NCBI GenBank assembly: GCA_964030785.1
Contig: OZ034966.1
Span: 1,124,501 to 1,188,500 of the forward strand
Direction: 5' to 3'
DNA: 64,000 nt
Source: Siderastrea siderea
Taxonomy: Eukaryota > Cnidaria > Anthozoa > Scleractinia > Rhizangiidae
In this document: piece after piece, positions 41,166 to 53,834 of the stretch
Layout of the letters: the number at the start of each line of letters is the position of its first letter
Position numbering within the stretch: the stretch's first letter is position 1
Notes under the pieces: model-generated
The model's input: the letters and a program-made list of their open reading frames with translations, nothing else
What the model was told of the DNA's origin: nothing
Database searches by the model: none
Made by a program: the position numbers and the translations under genes

Positions 41166-42664
41166 AAACACTAAAACGATGTAAAAATGTAAACGTTTCC
41201 GCAAGAAAAACATCCTGCGCTTTACGGGCATGCGTACACTTCTCAAATTATGTTTTGAGTCGGTTTTTAACCGACTGTTACCGCAATGTACACATGATTG
41301 TTTTTAAAACTTGATTTGGGGGGATGGGGAGGCTGCGATTTGCTTTTCTTATCAAGCAAAACAGAAAAGGAAACCATTGCAAATGCTTGTTGGACTCTTG
41401 GATAATATAAATAAAACGAGACAGCCTATTGGGTCTGTCGAAACGATGGGTGGTTTTATCCAAGTGAACGTGCTGTAAATCTTTTGTTCTGTTTTGATCT
41501 CTCAAACAGCATATTTTTGTTTCTTCACGTAGAGTTAGAATTCGTTCTTAGTCTCTGAAAAGTGTTCAGATTATCACTGAAAAGGAAAGCGAAAAACCCT
41601 CACGACCGAGACGAACCTTCTCATTAAATGGCATCGAGCCAAAGCTTAGGGCCTCTTTACAATTTATGAATTTATGTTCGTTTGCTAGTTCACGTCGATC
41701 AAATTCCTTGCACAGACGTAAATGAGTTTGTTGGTCTTTAAAAAATCAGAGCTACTTTTTTATCACCCACTGCTCATATATATTTCACTCTTTCGGAGAT
41801 TCTTAAAGTAAAAGAAAAAAGCGAAACATGCCACTATTAATTCATTTTGTAAAAATACAAGAAGACAATACAGTGGCGTCAAGAAAAATGCGGACGCATA
41901 ACTGACTATGCGTCCTCATCTTTGTCAGATGGTTCAGTGCTAATTTTTGTTTGTGGGCTTATTTGAGTTTGGTACGGGTTCCAGTTAATTTAATTAACAT
42001 TTCTGAGTCAAAAGTACGTTAGTTTCTTGGGGGGTGTGTGGGGATGCGTAATGTCTAAACAAACCTCGGGCCGCTCGATCAGCGTCGAGGCAACCAAACT
42101 GTTTAACAAGGAATTCTTGGAAGCTGGACGTTTCTGTTTTCATTGGTTCCTGAAAATACTGCCCCAGGCTACTGAGCTAACGAGGAATGAGTACGATGTT
42201 GCGTTCCTTTATTTATTAATAATAAATAAATGATAAAATGGATTACTTATTGCAAACATTTACATGAGTTCTTACGTGCGCATGAAACACATCAACAGTA
42301 GTGTTATTACCAGTCTTGGGATCACAGCCGTATAATTCTGTTTGTAAGCAGACGGGAGAAGGGGGGAGGGGGAGGGGGGTCAACATCAGGAGAAAACCGT
42401 ACAAACTGGGTTACAAAAGGCTCCTTCAACTGTTATTTGATAATGGAGGAAGCATTGCTGTTTCCCTCAATAACCTTAAAAGCAAGACAAAGATACAATT
42501 AATATGGTACGATAATCGAGCTGGCCAGTTCTGAAATAGGCGCAACTGCATGAAAACAATTTTATTTCTACAAGTGATAACAAAAGCAGAGTCAGGGCAT
42601 CAAATTAAAATGACCATAGCAGCTAAAATGATATACTCGGAAGAAAATCAACTTAACAAAGAGC
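41166..42664. other. No gene recognised
   Basis: A/T-rich, with a G-rich run near 42361-42378. No features found. Confidence 0.55.
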
Positions 42665-42932
42665 TCATAGTAAAGGTAAGGTAAGGTGAAGTAGCCCACG
42701 AGCCAAGGTGGCGCACACAAGCCGGAGCTCAACCCGGTTTCTGTAGCATGAAGCAGCTGAGAGTATTGCTATTCTCCCCTGGATGGAATGCTGGTCCATT
42801 GCAGGGTTACCCCCAGCAGTATGTCGCCAGTACCCATCTATACACCAGGGTGGCAAGGAATGGGCGTCGAGCCACCGATCTTCAGATTACAAATCCAACG
42901 CGCTAACCACTACACCACTGCGCCCCCTCTGC
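42665..42932 (-). mobile_element. tRNA-headed SINE
   Basis: On the minus strand it starts GGGCGCAGTGGTGTAGTGG with A-box-like TGGTGTAGTGGTTAG and B-box-like GGCTCGACGCC, with TTGTAAT in the anticodon-loop place. A non-tRNA body of about 200 bp follows. Typical pol III-driven SINE architecture. Confidence 0.7.
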
Positions 42933-45192
42933 TCCTATATAAACAGTACAAATAAATCAGTGCATCAGCTGCATTACCAACTTAAGGAGTAAGTCACAGT
43001 AAAGGCGAGTATTGTGCACTTTCGTTCTCCCCACTTTCCCACCGACCCGTTTCCCGTGAAGACCTCTTTAATTCATTTTACGTAGAAAGTTGCTAGCAAT
43101 GACAACAGTGGCAGCAGTGTCATCATTTTGAAATTTCCTGTTTCAAAAGGTGTTTACGCATCTGAACAATTCTGACCTTTCGTGATCCAGACTCACTGTA
43201 GACAAGAAGCATTGTGTAACCGTAGAATTTGATTGTGTATCTTTTCACCCGTCTGTTTAGCGCCGTCCCTCCCTGAGTAGCTATGACCGTTACCTTACAC
43301 ACTTTTCCAAGGCTGATTTGTAAGAACGGTTGCCATGATGTACACCAGGAAGACGGGCCATTAAGTGGTACATATCTGGCCAGATGACAGCTTAGGAAGC
43401 AAGCATAATTATCCTAGAATCCTAAATGTTTGAGTTTTCGACACCGAGTGGGCTTTCACAACATGTAAAATGCAATAGAAAGAATCAGAAGGTGATCCTT
43501 CGATTATTGCTAGAGATCTACAAGTCACGTCCATCAGATATTTTTAAGTTGAGCAAGCTGAAGTACAAACAGGGAGGTATCAAATTGTTCCATGAACAAG
43601 GAACTGGATAGATAAAAAAGGACAAAAAAGCCTTTGACATATAAAGGGACTAGATATTTCTTGTGTTTGTGAGGTTGTGAGGATTTGACCTTTCTTCCTG
43701 TTAAAACGGAAGTTGAAACTGATAGCACTGTCAGAGCGTGCGCATTTACAATTTTTTTCTTGGCAACGCAACGTTCATCGCTCGAGGGCAAAAAGTGATC
43801 GCCTCAGCGGGACAAGAAATAATTGCAAGTGCAATTCAGCAAAACATATTTAAAGTCTAAGATGTCCTTTGCTGACTTCAAGGTGAGCATGCCATTAAGA
43901 TCCTTGTCGTTTTAAAAAAGAAAGAGTACGCCTATACTGCTTTCTAGTCCAACATGTGGTTTTCACATGACTCTGGGTACTTCGATTTTCGTGCTGAATC
44001 ACAAGAGTTCATGTTTGTAGTCGCGCGCCGCTAAAACGCTTTAGTTTTCATTTCTCCCTCTTACCCGCATATGGGTGGCCAAATCGCCAAAACACTGGTT
44101 TGAAATGTTTTCAGTGACTACTGAAAACCACTGTCAACGATCTTAGTTACGTAAAATATAAACAACCTCAAAAAGTAAACATTACTTTAATTCTATGCAA
44201 AATGGATATGGCTGCCATTTTGAAGTGAACTTAATAACAAAATTAATGCTCTCTGGATGAAGTGGGCTACATGACCGTACGTTGTCTTTGACTGAATGAC
44301 GAAAACATTCTGATTAAAATGGTCTCTCATACTATGAACCAGTTTTAATTCAAATACTACAGAATCAAGGGAATTCGCTTAATTGGTACCAAATCTCTTA
44401 AGCATGTATTTTTTTCTTTTAATATGGGGGTATAAATACGTTATAAGGCATGGCATCGACCTTGTTAGGGAGGCCAGCAATTACATATATCATATTATAT
44501 GTTTTGGGATGTAATAGGGCTATTTATTTACTTAATGGAATATTGCTGGTAGCCTCTAATAAATAAGAAATTGGTCATCTAACCTGACATAAAAGTTTGT
44601 TTGTTTGTTTGTTTGTTTTTTAGTAAATGGGGAAAAAAAGCCTACATACTACAGGATACCGGTTTATTTTGGGCTTGGCTGTCCAAGTAAATACTTAACA
44701 TACGAATATCGCGCCATATCTGTATTCCCCTTTTAATTTATTTGACGTTGTTTAGGTAGTTTTGGATAACAATTTCGGAAATTGCTGCAAATTGAACGTC
44801 GCTTTTCGGGGTGGGGGGTGGGGGGGCGAAGGGCACGTTCAGAATTATTCATTATTGAAGCGAAATGTCGGTTGGTGTTTACTTTTAGAAGATTTGGAAG
44901 ATAGAGAAAGAAATACAGGGAAGATGAAGGATGACAAACTTGAGGAAGGTGCTTTAATCCAGGCATTTGCGGTGGAGCTTGTAAAAATAACACGTTTGGG
45001 TTTTTAAAAATCAGCTTCCTAATACACTTCTTTTGGTCACCAGATACTGCTGTGGTCAATTGCCATAATGTGGACTTTCGCCAGTCAAAGTATTGTTGCT
45101 GATGTGGTTGATAAAGGTTTGTAAAGGTCTGCAGAAATAGCAGCTTACCCGGAGTTCCGTGGTTTCTCTGGCATTCCCGTGTTTCACATTGC
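42933..45192. other. No gene recognised
   Basis: Non-coding. A short GTTT run at about 44598-44620 and a G-rich run near 44807-44826 are the only notable compositional features. Confidence 0.55.
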
Positions 45193-45196
45193 TTAA

Positions 45197-45709
45197 AAAG
45201 TGGTACTATGATCAAAAAATCACTTTAATTTTTTCTTCGGATTTCGAAACTATGTTTGTTAAACACTCCCCAAGCGAAATTATAAGCCTTAATTTTGAGA
45301 AGAAGACCGTTAATTTAAAGTGCACTTTTCCGTTTTAATGGTCCGCCATTATTACACCAGAAAGGATACAATGACGTCATACACGCAAGAGCTGTAGAAT
45401 GTAGTGTGTGAACGCGGCTTACAAATTATGCAAAACACGAGTTTGAGAGTGTGAAAGCTCAAAACTCCCGTGCTGCATACTAAATAAGGCACTTTCACAC
45501 ACACTGCATTCTAAAACTTGTGTGTGAATGATGTCATTCTGTCCTTTCTGGTGTAATAATGGCGGACTATTAAATCGGAAAATTGCAGTTTAAATAAACA
45601 GTCTTCTTGTCGAAATTAAGGCTTAAAATTTCGCTTGGGGAGTGTTTAGTAAACAAAGTTTCGAAATTTGAAGAAAAAATAAAAGTGATTTTTTGATCGT
45701 AGTACCACT
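45197..45709. mobile_element. TTAA-flanked palindromic MITE, 513 bp
   Basis: Left and right arms (about 200 bp each) are reverse complements, with ends AGTGGTACTATGATCAAA and TTTGATCGTAGTACCACT. TTAA on both sides (45193-45196, 45710-45713). The centre holds a second, smaller palindrome. No coding capacity. Confidence 0.85.
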
Positions 45710-45713
45710 TTAA

Positions 45714-46347
45714 GTTACCACAGTTTCGCCTTTTTTCGCTTATCAGGGCGGGCGCGCCAAACAAAGCTAAACAAAGGTCTAAGATGCATCTTACGGTTTG
45801 CCACGTTATTCACAAAGGCAGGCATGGATTTAGTGATTGTCAACAGACATAAATAAAATGTCTTACTGCAACGGACCTGCAGGGAACCTATATGTATGAT
45901 ATTTTAAGGGAAACGAGTAGAGGAGAAACAAAAGCCTTACAATAATAAAAAAGTCGCGGTCAAAAATGCTGCCAAAGTGGGCTGGCAAGCATACTCTCTT
46001 CATTCAACGGGTCTATAAGACAGATGAGAGTAACTTGATCTTTATCTTTCAGATAATAGAAACACAGCTTCATTTGGCGTTTGCGAATGCTTACTGAAAG
46101 CTAAGCGTCTTTATTACTTATTCTGCAAATAATTCAACGCTTTACCGAGAAAATTCTTCAGCAAATTATTTCATTTGGTGTGGGAAAGGTTTGGGGTATT
46201 ATTGGAATTATTTGTATGGTGAGTTTCTGCTCGATTCCACCTTATTTCTCCGTTAAGTTATCGCATTAATCTCGTTCCCAGTTTGTGGTTTTTAAAATTA
46301 TTTATATTGATTTTGTCTATTGTTGTTGTTGTTGTTGTTTTTCCAAG
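45714..46347. other. Upstream intron or 5' region of the CCP gene, nothing recognised
   Basis: A/T-rich, ending in the GTT-rich pyrimidine tract and CCAAG acceptor of the first CCP exon seen. Confidence 0.5.
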
Positions 46348-46530
46348 GTTCTACTTGTGGCCCACCCACTCCTCCCTACGGTTCATCCATTATTCACCCC
46401 ACGAAGCAAGAAAAATACAACGATGGCAGCGTGGTGTTGTTTGGTTGTAAACAAGGATTCTATCTTGTTGGGCCACCTATAATAACATGCTCTGGAAATA
46501 CTTGGACGGAATTAAAGTTCAGATGCCTCG
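46348..46530 (+). CDS. CCP/sushi exon 1 of a host gene
   Basis: Acceptor TTTTTCCAAG and donor GTATTT give a 183-bp phase 1-1 exon. It encodes TCGPPTPPYGSS ... VVLFGCKQGFYLVGPPIITC ... W ... RC, i.e. the four Cys and the Trp of one CCP (sushi) module. Such modules form extracellular binding rods in complement-like, adhesion and selectin-type proteins. Further exons upstream probably lie outside what I could recognise. Confidence 0.85.
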
Positions 46531-46805
46531 GTATTTTACGTAATTTTGTAATATACACATTGTCAGATTTTGCCGATTGTTTGCATTCCTTTTTTTTTTA
46601 TTTGTTTGTTTTTTCCTTGGGGGGAGGGGATGGTAGAATCAATGACTTTATAAGTCCTGTAAAACGTCTCATCCTGTTAATTAGGCTCAAATGAAAACGT
46701 GCAAACAATTACACTTTTCATCTAACCAGTTAACCAGCCAAACAAAGAACCAATCAACCAATTCAACCGAACCAACTAAATCAGCTATGGAAATGAGTGC
46801 TCACG

Positions 46806-47240
46806 GGGAAGCCAACAATAATAATATAATTTATGAATCTGTTTCGCGCATTTTCCAGGACTAAATGATCAAATGCGCTTTACAATCAAAAAATTAATCA
46901 AATAGAATAGACAATGGCAGAAATAAGAATAAGTGAAAACAACATTGTGAATTAATTATAATTAGGTAAGGCTAACTTAAATAAGTGCGTTTTAAGAAGA
47001 GCTTTCAAAGAATCGACAGTTCTTGCATTCTTGATATTAGTTGGTAAAGATTTCCATAATCTAAGGGCCGCCATGGTGAACGATCGGTCTTCCAGTGTTC
47101 GATATAACCTACATACAGGAGTACTTAGCGAGGGTTCATTGGTTGATCGTGAATTGTATCTGGTGCCATTGGATGGCTTAATTGCTATCAAACTACGTAT
47201 GTAATTTACGTATATAATACCACTTAATAGCAATGATTTT
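46806..47240 (-). mobile_element. 5'-truncated LINE (CR1/L2-type) tail in a CCP-gene intron
   Basis: The frame 46952-47233 encodes a reverse-transcriptase carboxy end (EDRSFTMAALRLWKSLPTNI ... TVDSLKALLKTHLFKLA). It is followed by a 3' region with TGTAAAGCGCATTTGATC and an ATT tail, typical of L2/CR1 3' ends. Opposite in orientation to the host gene. Confidence 0.85.
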
Positions 47241-47769
47241 ATAATGACTAGTTCTTATTGCTATACCGTGCAACTCAACCAACCAACCAATCAACTCACA
47301 ACAATCATAATATCAATCTATCAGACAGATCACCCACAAAAAAAAGTAAAATGAATAAATTAAACTCCAAAAAAAGATAACAACTTTATGACAAGACTGA
47401 AAAGGCTCTTTTTTCGCGGAAATAAGACGTGCGCAATTCACACGCTTTTCTGGCTTGTTTTCTCATTCCTTATTTCTCTTGTGTTGGAACCTGGAACAGG
47501 TTACCTTCAGTTTGGTTGTTTGTTTTTTTCTCAGGCAAATTATTCCTCTGTGGGATTTCAAGATTTAAATAAGAAAGGAACAACAACGTAAAACAAAGTG
47601 ACATCATCGGTTGTTAAATATACCAATGTCACTCAAACATTGGTGTGCGAATCAGCACTTTTTTGTCACATATAGCTTGATTTATAAACACTGCCTATTT
47701 GCCTCAGTTTCAGTAACAATTGCATAAAAAATGCCTCAGTGTATTGTTTTTTTTCCTTTTATTTACTAG

Positions 47770-47940
47770 GGTTTTGTCCAGAGTTTCGTTATATTAGGAA
47801 TGGTCAGGTGATCCACGTAAGCCCTAAAGTCGGCAAGGCTGCTGTGGAATTTCACTGCAATAACAATTATCGTCTAATTGGTAGAACCCGGTTGGAATGC
47901 ATCAATGGAAGATGGAACGGGAAAATACCTTTTTGTGAAA
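47770..47940 (+). CDS. CCP/sushi exon 2
   Basis: 171 bp, phase 1-1, acceptor TTTACTAG, donor GTGAGT. CPEFRYIRNGQVIHVS ... VEFHCNNNYRLIGRTRLEC ... W ... FC: one full CCP module. Confidence 0.88.
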
Positions 47941-48503
47941 GTGAGTAAAAAAGTTTGAATTAAATTTAATCAGTGCTTAATTAAGTGAGAAGTCACCTTC
48001 ATCTTTTTTTTTACCAAGAAAACAATATCTCTAGGAACCCAACTTGACTTCAAGACCACCTTATTTTTACAGACACAATAACTGTTACAAAATAACACGC
48101 ACTACCCTGGTTTGGCCAATGGCAGTCATAGAGGATAGTGTTTGCATTAATAGTAAAGATAAGCCGTTTATTGTCTCGCCGTAATAAAGTTACGCCGTCA
48201 AAATCAAAGAAACTGTGCCTACCTCTCAGCTACAATTACGGTTATGTCTATTGCCAAACTACATTGTTTCGGCGGGAAAAGGAGAAAATTGACTTCCGGT
48301 TTCGTTGTGGCCTTACTTCGGCCCCGAGCGCCGTTTTATTTCGTTGAAGAGGACAAAGAGGACACAGGGGGGCAGAGCGTGATGAGAAAGAGACGAGTTG
48401 TTACTTCCACATCGGTAATTATACATTTTTTTTACGTTCACGTGTGGTAATGTAAAAAAGCGTGTCAAGTACTTTGAAATAGTTTCAATTCCTATTTCTA
48501 CAG

Positions 48504-48677
48504 AGTTAAAGTCGTGTGTACGTCTTCAACCTCCCACTGACGGTAATTTGCTTGGAAATGATACCACTCATGGAGCAAAGGCCTCATTTGCCTGTCTAAC
48601 AGGCTTTGATTTATTCGGTTCACCATCTTTAACATGCAATAATGGATTATGGAATGCAAGCGTTCCATCATGCAAAG
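48504..48677 (+). CDS. CCP/sushi exon 3
   Basis: 174 bp, phase 1-1, acceptor TTCTACAG, donor GTATGA. SCVRLQPPTDGNLLG ... ASFACLTGFDLFGSPSLTC ... W ... SC: one full CCP module. The intron that follows holds the second hAT copy and long microsatellites. Confidence 0.88.
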
Positions 48678-49680
48678 GTATGAGGTACATTTTTATTGTT
48701 TAATTATTGATTAGCCTTCAACAGTCAGATTATTTCCCCATGCCTGGAAGGCGACGGAAGTCATGGAAGTGCAGCAGACGCAAGCTCAGTCTCGCTCATT
48801 GAATTTCTACCTTTCTCGTTAATTCACCATACACAAGTTATCGGCAAGTATGACCCACAGATTAATTTCCTCGCGCGCTCATTGGCCGAAACACATCACG
48901 TTGTACAAAACGTCTTTCAGCCTCGAGCATTCCTCTGATATACCAGCCACCGGAAGGGGTTTATTTACAAAATACCGAACTTTTCGCCTTATAAAGCCCT
49001 GGCCAAGTCGCAAGTCAACGCATGTTAGAAAATGTGAACTTGCGAACACAAACTTGCGATGGGTGGCCAAACGGACGCACAACTAGACGCAAGTTCCACG
49101 CAAAAATCCATTTCAGTGCAGCATTGCACGTGCACCCGTACAAAGGAAAACAATACTGAGACCAACTTGCGACGACTTGTGTTGGGTGGCCAAACGGTGA
49201 AAAACTTGTGTTCACTTGCGTGCAATTTTGAGCTTGGTCAAAGTGAACGCAAGTCACCGCAAGTACACGGAAAAATCATCAGTAAAAATATGCTTTAAAA
49301 ACTATTTTAAAAAAATATCCTAATATTATACGCTACAAAAATCGACTGATTTACATGATTGCCGTGTGGGAGCCTAAAGAAGAAAAGTAAGCTTTGGCTT
49401 TCTTTTTGAAAGCCCTCATGGAGTTATTACATTCTCTAAGAGCCTGTGGCAAGTTAATGCAAGTTTTCAACTTGAAATAACTTGTGACTCCGATTGGCTA
49501 GGGCTTAAGGAGGTAAGATGTTACGTCAGTTCCAAGGCGTTCAAATGTTTTCACTGCGAAGCAAAGTTTTATCCAAAACTATGGCATAAGAAATGCAGCA
49601 AAGGTTAATTAAAGAAGTTGAGAACTAAAAAAAAACGCTACGTTTGGTGTATACAATAAATATTATACTGTTATTTGAGC
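48678..49680. other. CCP-gene intron, no exon seen
   Basis: Contains two GGTGGCCAAACGG blocks at about 49062 and 49183 inside ACTTGCG-rich sequence (48996-49265), possibly part of an unclassified short repeat. Confidence 0.5.
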
Positions 49681-49681
49681 A

Positions 49682-49880
<199 letters not shown>

Positions 49881-52800
49881 CAGTGGCGTAGCCAGGGGAG
49901 GGTTCCAGGGGTTCCGGAACCCCCCCCCCCCCCTTCGGGATATCGCAATAGCTAAGTCACGAGAAAAAATATTATTAGAACCCCCCTTTAATTCCGCCAG
50001 ATTAGAAAAATGAAATTTTTGAGAAAATAAAATGAAATCTATAAAGTATCACCTTGTGTTTACAATTACAAAATTTCGTGTATACAAGCCTGCGTTGTAC
50101 GTGGGATCCAGCGCCTTTGGTGGCCTCGGATTCAAATCTGCACACGACATGCACATGGTCGGCTGACGCCACCCTGTTGTCAGATCAAAGGTCACGGCGG
50201 GAAAGTCGAAAGAAGCGAAGATTCGATTCAATATGCAGCGTTCTATAACAGGATTTTTCACTGGTAAAAGGTACGTTATATCATATTCTGTCTTTTGAAT
50301 TAAGAGTATTTAAAATCACTGATACACAAACGATTAAATACTTATTTATGACAGAACTGAGAGTCAAAGCAGCAGCGAAAACCCCAGACGGAATGATGGA
50401 GAACCACCAGCGAAACGCGCGAGGTATTTATTTAATTTCGAAAGTGTCACACAAACTGAAACTGCATCCGTGCTATAGTAGACTTAACGTCAGTTTGAAA
50501 GGCTTTTATTCACTTTGCATTATGTTCTTAGTCCATTAATAGATGCAGAAACTATCGAGCGAACCGCAAATCCTTCTATTCCAGAGGCAAGGCCAGTAGG
50601 TTTGTAATAGTTACTTTAATTTAATTCTCTGGTTAATGTTTAATGTTTAATGTTTTGTATATGTAATAGAATGAAATGTTCTTATTAAACGTATTTACTC
50701 TTTTTATATATTAGGTGAAGATGCTCAGAAGACAGAGGCCAGTGCAGATTCTTTTAAAAATGCCGACTTCTCCACGATTCTAAAAGGAAACCCGAATCCA
50801 CTGCAACCCTAACTGACGCAGAGAAGTATTAATACTCTCTTGACAAATCATTTCAAGCCCAACGACCAATATGCTTTCCCAAAAACAAAGATGCACAAAC
50901 AAATGAGGTCCTTTCAGACATCGTGGCAGAGTACACATCCGTGGCTTGTCTACAGCGAATCTGAAGATGGTGGTTTCTGCAAATACTGTATGTTATTTGC
51001 GACCAACACCGCAGCCGGTGTATTGGTTAAGTCACCTCTGAAAAACTTCAACAAAGCGACAGATATTCTTAAACAACACCACAAGAAGGAGTACCATATC
51101 GCTGCAACAGTAAAGGCGGAGAATTTCATTAGGATCATGCAGGAACCCCAGAAAGCAATAAGCTCAATCATAGATACCCAAAGATCAACCCAGATTGAGA
51201 AAAATCGGAAGCTGTTGCACAGTATCATTTCGTGCATAATTTATTGTGGGAGGCAAAATATAGCTCTCAGAGGCCATGTAGAGTCCACTACAGGAGAAAA
51301 GAATCCAGGCAACTTTTTGGCATTATTAAAATTTCGGGCTGATGCAGGTGATGAGGTTCTCGTAAACCATTTCAACGAGGCCTCAAATCGAGCGAAGTAC
51401 ACATCGCCTACTATACAAAATGAACTAATCAGCATAATTGGAGAACAGCTACGAGAAAGTATAGTAAGTGAAATTCCAGCAGAGGCTCCATATTTTTCTC
51501 TTCTAGCCGACGAAGTAACCGATGTCGCGAACACTGAACAACTGTCACTCGTCATACGATTTGTTGACAGTGACGGAAATATTCACGAAGATTTTTTAGG
51601 GTTCAACAGCCTGCAGAGGATAACGGGGGAGGCGATCGCGCAATCGATTCTACATACTCTGCCACAATGGAACTTGGACATAAAAAACTGTCGGGGACAA
51701 GGGTACGACGGCGCGTCTAACATGGCATCCTCTAGGCGCGGCACACAAGCTCTCATACGGGAAAAATGTCCAAAAGCTGTGTACACACACTGCAGGTCTC
51801 ATTGTCTTAACCTCGCAATCGTTCACTCCTGTGATCAACCCCTCATAAGGAACATGCTTGGAACATTCAATGAAGTTTCCAATTTTTTCAAGTATTCACC
51901 CAAACGTAACAAGCTCTTGATTGCGGTGATTGAGAAAGAAAGCCCAGAGGCCAGCAAAACAACATTGCACAACCTGTATAGAACACGGTGGGTTGAAAGG
52001 CATGAAGCACATGAAGTTTTCTTTGCACTTTTCCCATCTATACTGCGAGCACTATGGCAAATGAGCGACTGTTTGCAAATCAGTATGGGGACACGGCCTG
52101 GAACTGGGATACTGAGAGCAGAAACAAGGCGAATAGCCTATTAAATGCAGTATCAAACTTTGCATTCATCATCACCCAGGTGACCACGATGAAATGCCTG
52201 TCCATACTGAAGCCACTCAGTGTCAAGCTGCAAAAGCAAGAAATCGATGTCTATCAGGCATACAACCACATCGGAGATTTTAAGAGAGACCTGCAGAACA
52301 TCAGAGGAGACATAGAGAAACATTGCACGGATTGGTACAACATGGCTACCACCACAGCGAGAAAAGCAGACATCGAGCCCTCTATGCCACGCGTTGTTGG
52401 TCGGCAACAGCACCGAAGCAATGTTGAAGCAGAATCACCCAAGGAGTACTACAAAAGAGCGCTTACAATTCCTCTGCTAGATCACCTTATCTCTGAGATG
52501 GATTCATACTTCGACCCAAACAATGATGCTGTGATGTCTTCCCTCCTGTGCGTACTACCAGCCTTGCTTGTTTCTCAAGAAGGAAACCCTGTGCAAGCTG
52601 CCATCCAGTACTATGCAGATGATCTACCATCACCCCAAGTTGCAGATGTGGAGCTTGCCTGTTGGCGGCGAAAGTGGCTAAGTGCGGATCAAGATCTACC
52701 AAACAGTGCAGTGCAGGCCTTGGCAGAATGTGACAGCGATTTTTATCCAAATGTGCACAAGTTGCTGCGCATCTTGTGCACGTTGCCAATTACTTCTGCA

Positions 52801-53285
52801 GAATGTGAGCAATCGTTCAGCACATTGCGCAGACTAAAGACATACCTGCGGGCTACAATGACCAGCGAGCGAGAGTCAGGACCTGCTCTTATGAACATAC
52901 ATTACAACAGACAAATTGACATTAGTGCAACAGTCGACATTTTTGCACGGAAGCATCCACGGCGCCTACTTCTGGCTGATATACTAGCTGACTAGTGAGT
53001 GACGGTACGCCGGAAGTAAATGGTACGCCATAAAAATTACCTGGTACGCGGGATTTTGAGCTTCCCTTCTTAGAAATACTAGCTTCAATTGACGCTAAAA
53101 TTGCTAAAAATTTATGCTCAGAATCAAGGAGATGCCATTTCTGGGGACCACAAATTTGGAAATTTCCCGGGGGGCATGCCCCCGGACCCCCCTAGAGGCC
53201 GAGCGCCTCCGGCGCTCCGTTTTACGTTCACAATTACAATTCCCATTTGGAACCCCCCTATAAAAAAATCCTGGCTACGCCGCTG
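49881..53285 (+). mobile_element. hAT-family DNA transposon, copy 2 (in a CCP-gene intron)
   Basis: CAGTGGCGTAGCCAGG at the left and its near-complement at the right (CCTGGCTACGCCGCTG). 5-bp target duplication TGGTG (49876-49880 and 53286-53290) within a GGT/AGT microsatellite. Nearly identical to copy 1; the main length difference is a homopolymer C run near the end. Confidence 0.92.
50233..52995 (+). pseudogene. hAT transposase, copy 2: four-exon gene with a shared stop and frameshift
   Basis: Inferred exons: 50233-50270 (MQRSITGFFTGKR), 50355-50423 (basic, PPAKRAR nuclear-signal-like), 50532-50599, then 50715 onward. The last opens in frame but meets TAA at 50810-50812; the same frame then continues as LTQRSINTLL into a DUF4371-type domain (KRSF-like QMRSFQTSWQ, CKYCMLF, LADEVTDV, GQGYDGASNM, CRSHCLNLA). 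Near 52054 the reading switches frame and continues to 52995 with the hAT dimerisation motif (SAECEQSFSTLRRLKTYLR ... ALMNIHY). Similar to ZMYM1-like animal hAT proteins. Stop and frame change are both shared with copy 1. Confidence 0.8.
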
Positions 53286-53473
53286 TGGTGGTGGTGTTGG
53301 TGGTGGTGTTGGTAGTGGTAGTGGTGGTGGTGGTAGTGGTAGTGGTAGTGGTGGTGGTGGTGGTGGTAGTGGTAGTGGTAGTGGTGGTGGTGGTGGTAGT
53401 GGTGTTGGTAGTGGTGGTGGTGGAGGTAGTGGAAGTGGTAGTGGTAGTGGCGGTGGTGGTGGTGGTGGTGGTG

Positions 53474-53505
<32 letters not shown>
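53286..53505. repeat. GGT/GGTAGT microsatellite
   Basis: Right half of the array split by hAT copy 2. It encodes long Gly/Val/Thr-type frames on both strands that are artefacts. Confidence 0.95.
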
Positions 53506-53509
<4 letters not shown>

Positions 53510-53511
53510 AC

Positions 53512-53637
53512 TCGCACTGCTGTACCTTCATGCCCAGATATTCCTGTCTTTTTGTTACAGCGGAGATCTTTGTATTTCTTGTACTTCTTCAGAGAAAAGG
53601 AATTAAAGCTGAAAACGTTTCTGGGATTATTAGTCAT
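53512..53637 (-). repeat. Interspersed unit, second copy, beside the microsatellite
   Basis: Reverse complement matches 20143-20246: CAGAAACGTTTTCAGC, CTCTGAAGAAGTACA, TCTCCGCTGTAACAAAAAGA and TATCTGGGCA. Also flanked by a trinucleotide run. Confidence 0.75.
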
Positions 53638-53666
53638 CATGGATTTTTTTGTTCAATGTTGTTTAG

Positions 53667-53834
53667 CCTATTGCATGAAGATTAGGGACCCGTCAAATGG
53701 TCGGAAGTTGGCCACGCAGTTTTCTCATGGTAACGTGGTTTCGTTTGAATGCAAACCTGGATACAAACTGGTTGGAGATCGTGCTCTTAAGTGCATTAAT
53801 GGCAAATGGAATTCTACTGTTCCAGTGTGCAATG
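53667..53834 (+). CDS. CCP/sushi exon 4
   Basis: 168 bp, phase 1-1, acceptor TTGTTTAG, donor GTGAGA. CMKIRDPSNGRKLATQ ... VSFECKPGYKLVGDRALKC ... W ... VC: one full CCP module with the usual Gly-Tyr before the second half. Confidence 0.9.

Noticed and set aside
48996..49265. Possible short transposon with repeated GGTGGCCAAACGG
   Set aside because: No terminal repeats or target duplication could be defined; noted only as a possible repeat.
53124..53640. Long Gly-, Val-, Thr- and Pro-rich open frames
   Set aside because: Products of the GGT/GGTAGT microsatellite, partly fused to the hAT end; only 53667-53834 is a real exon.
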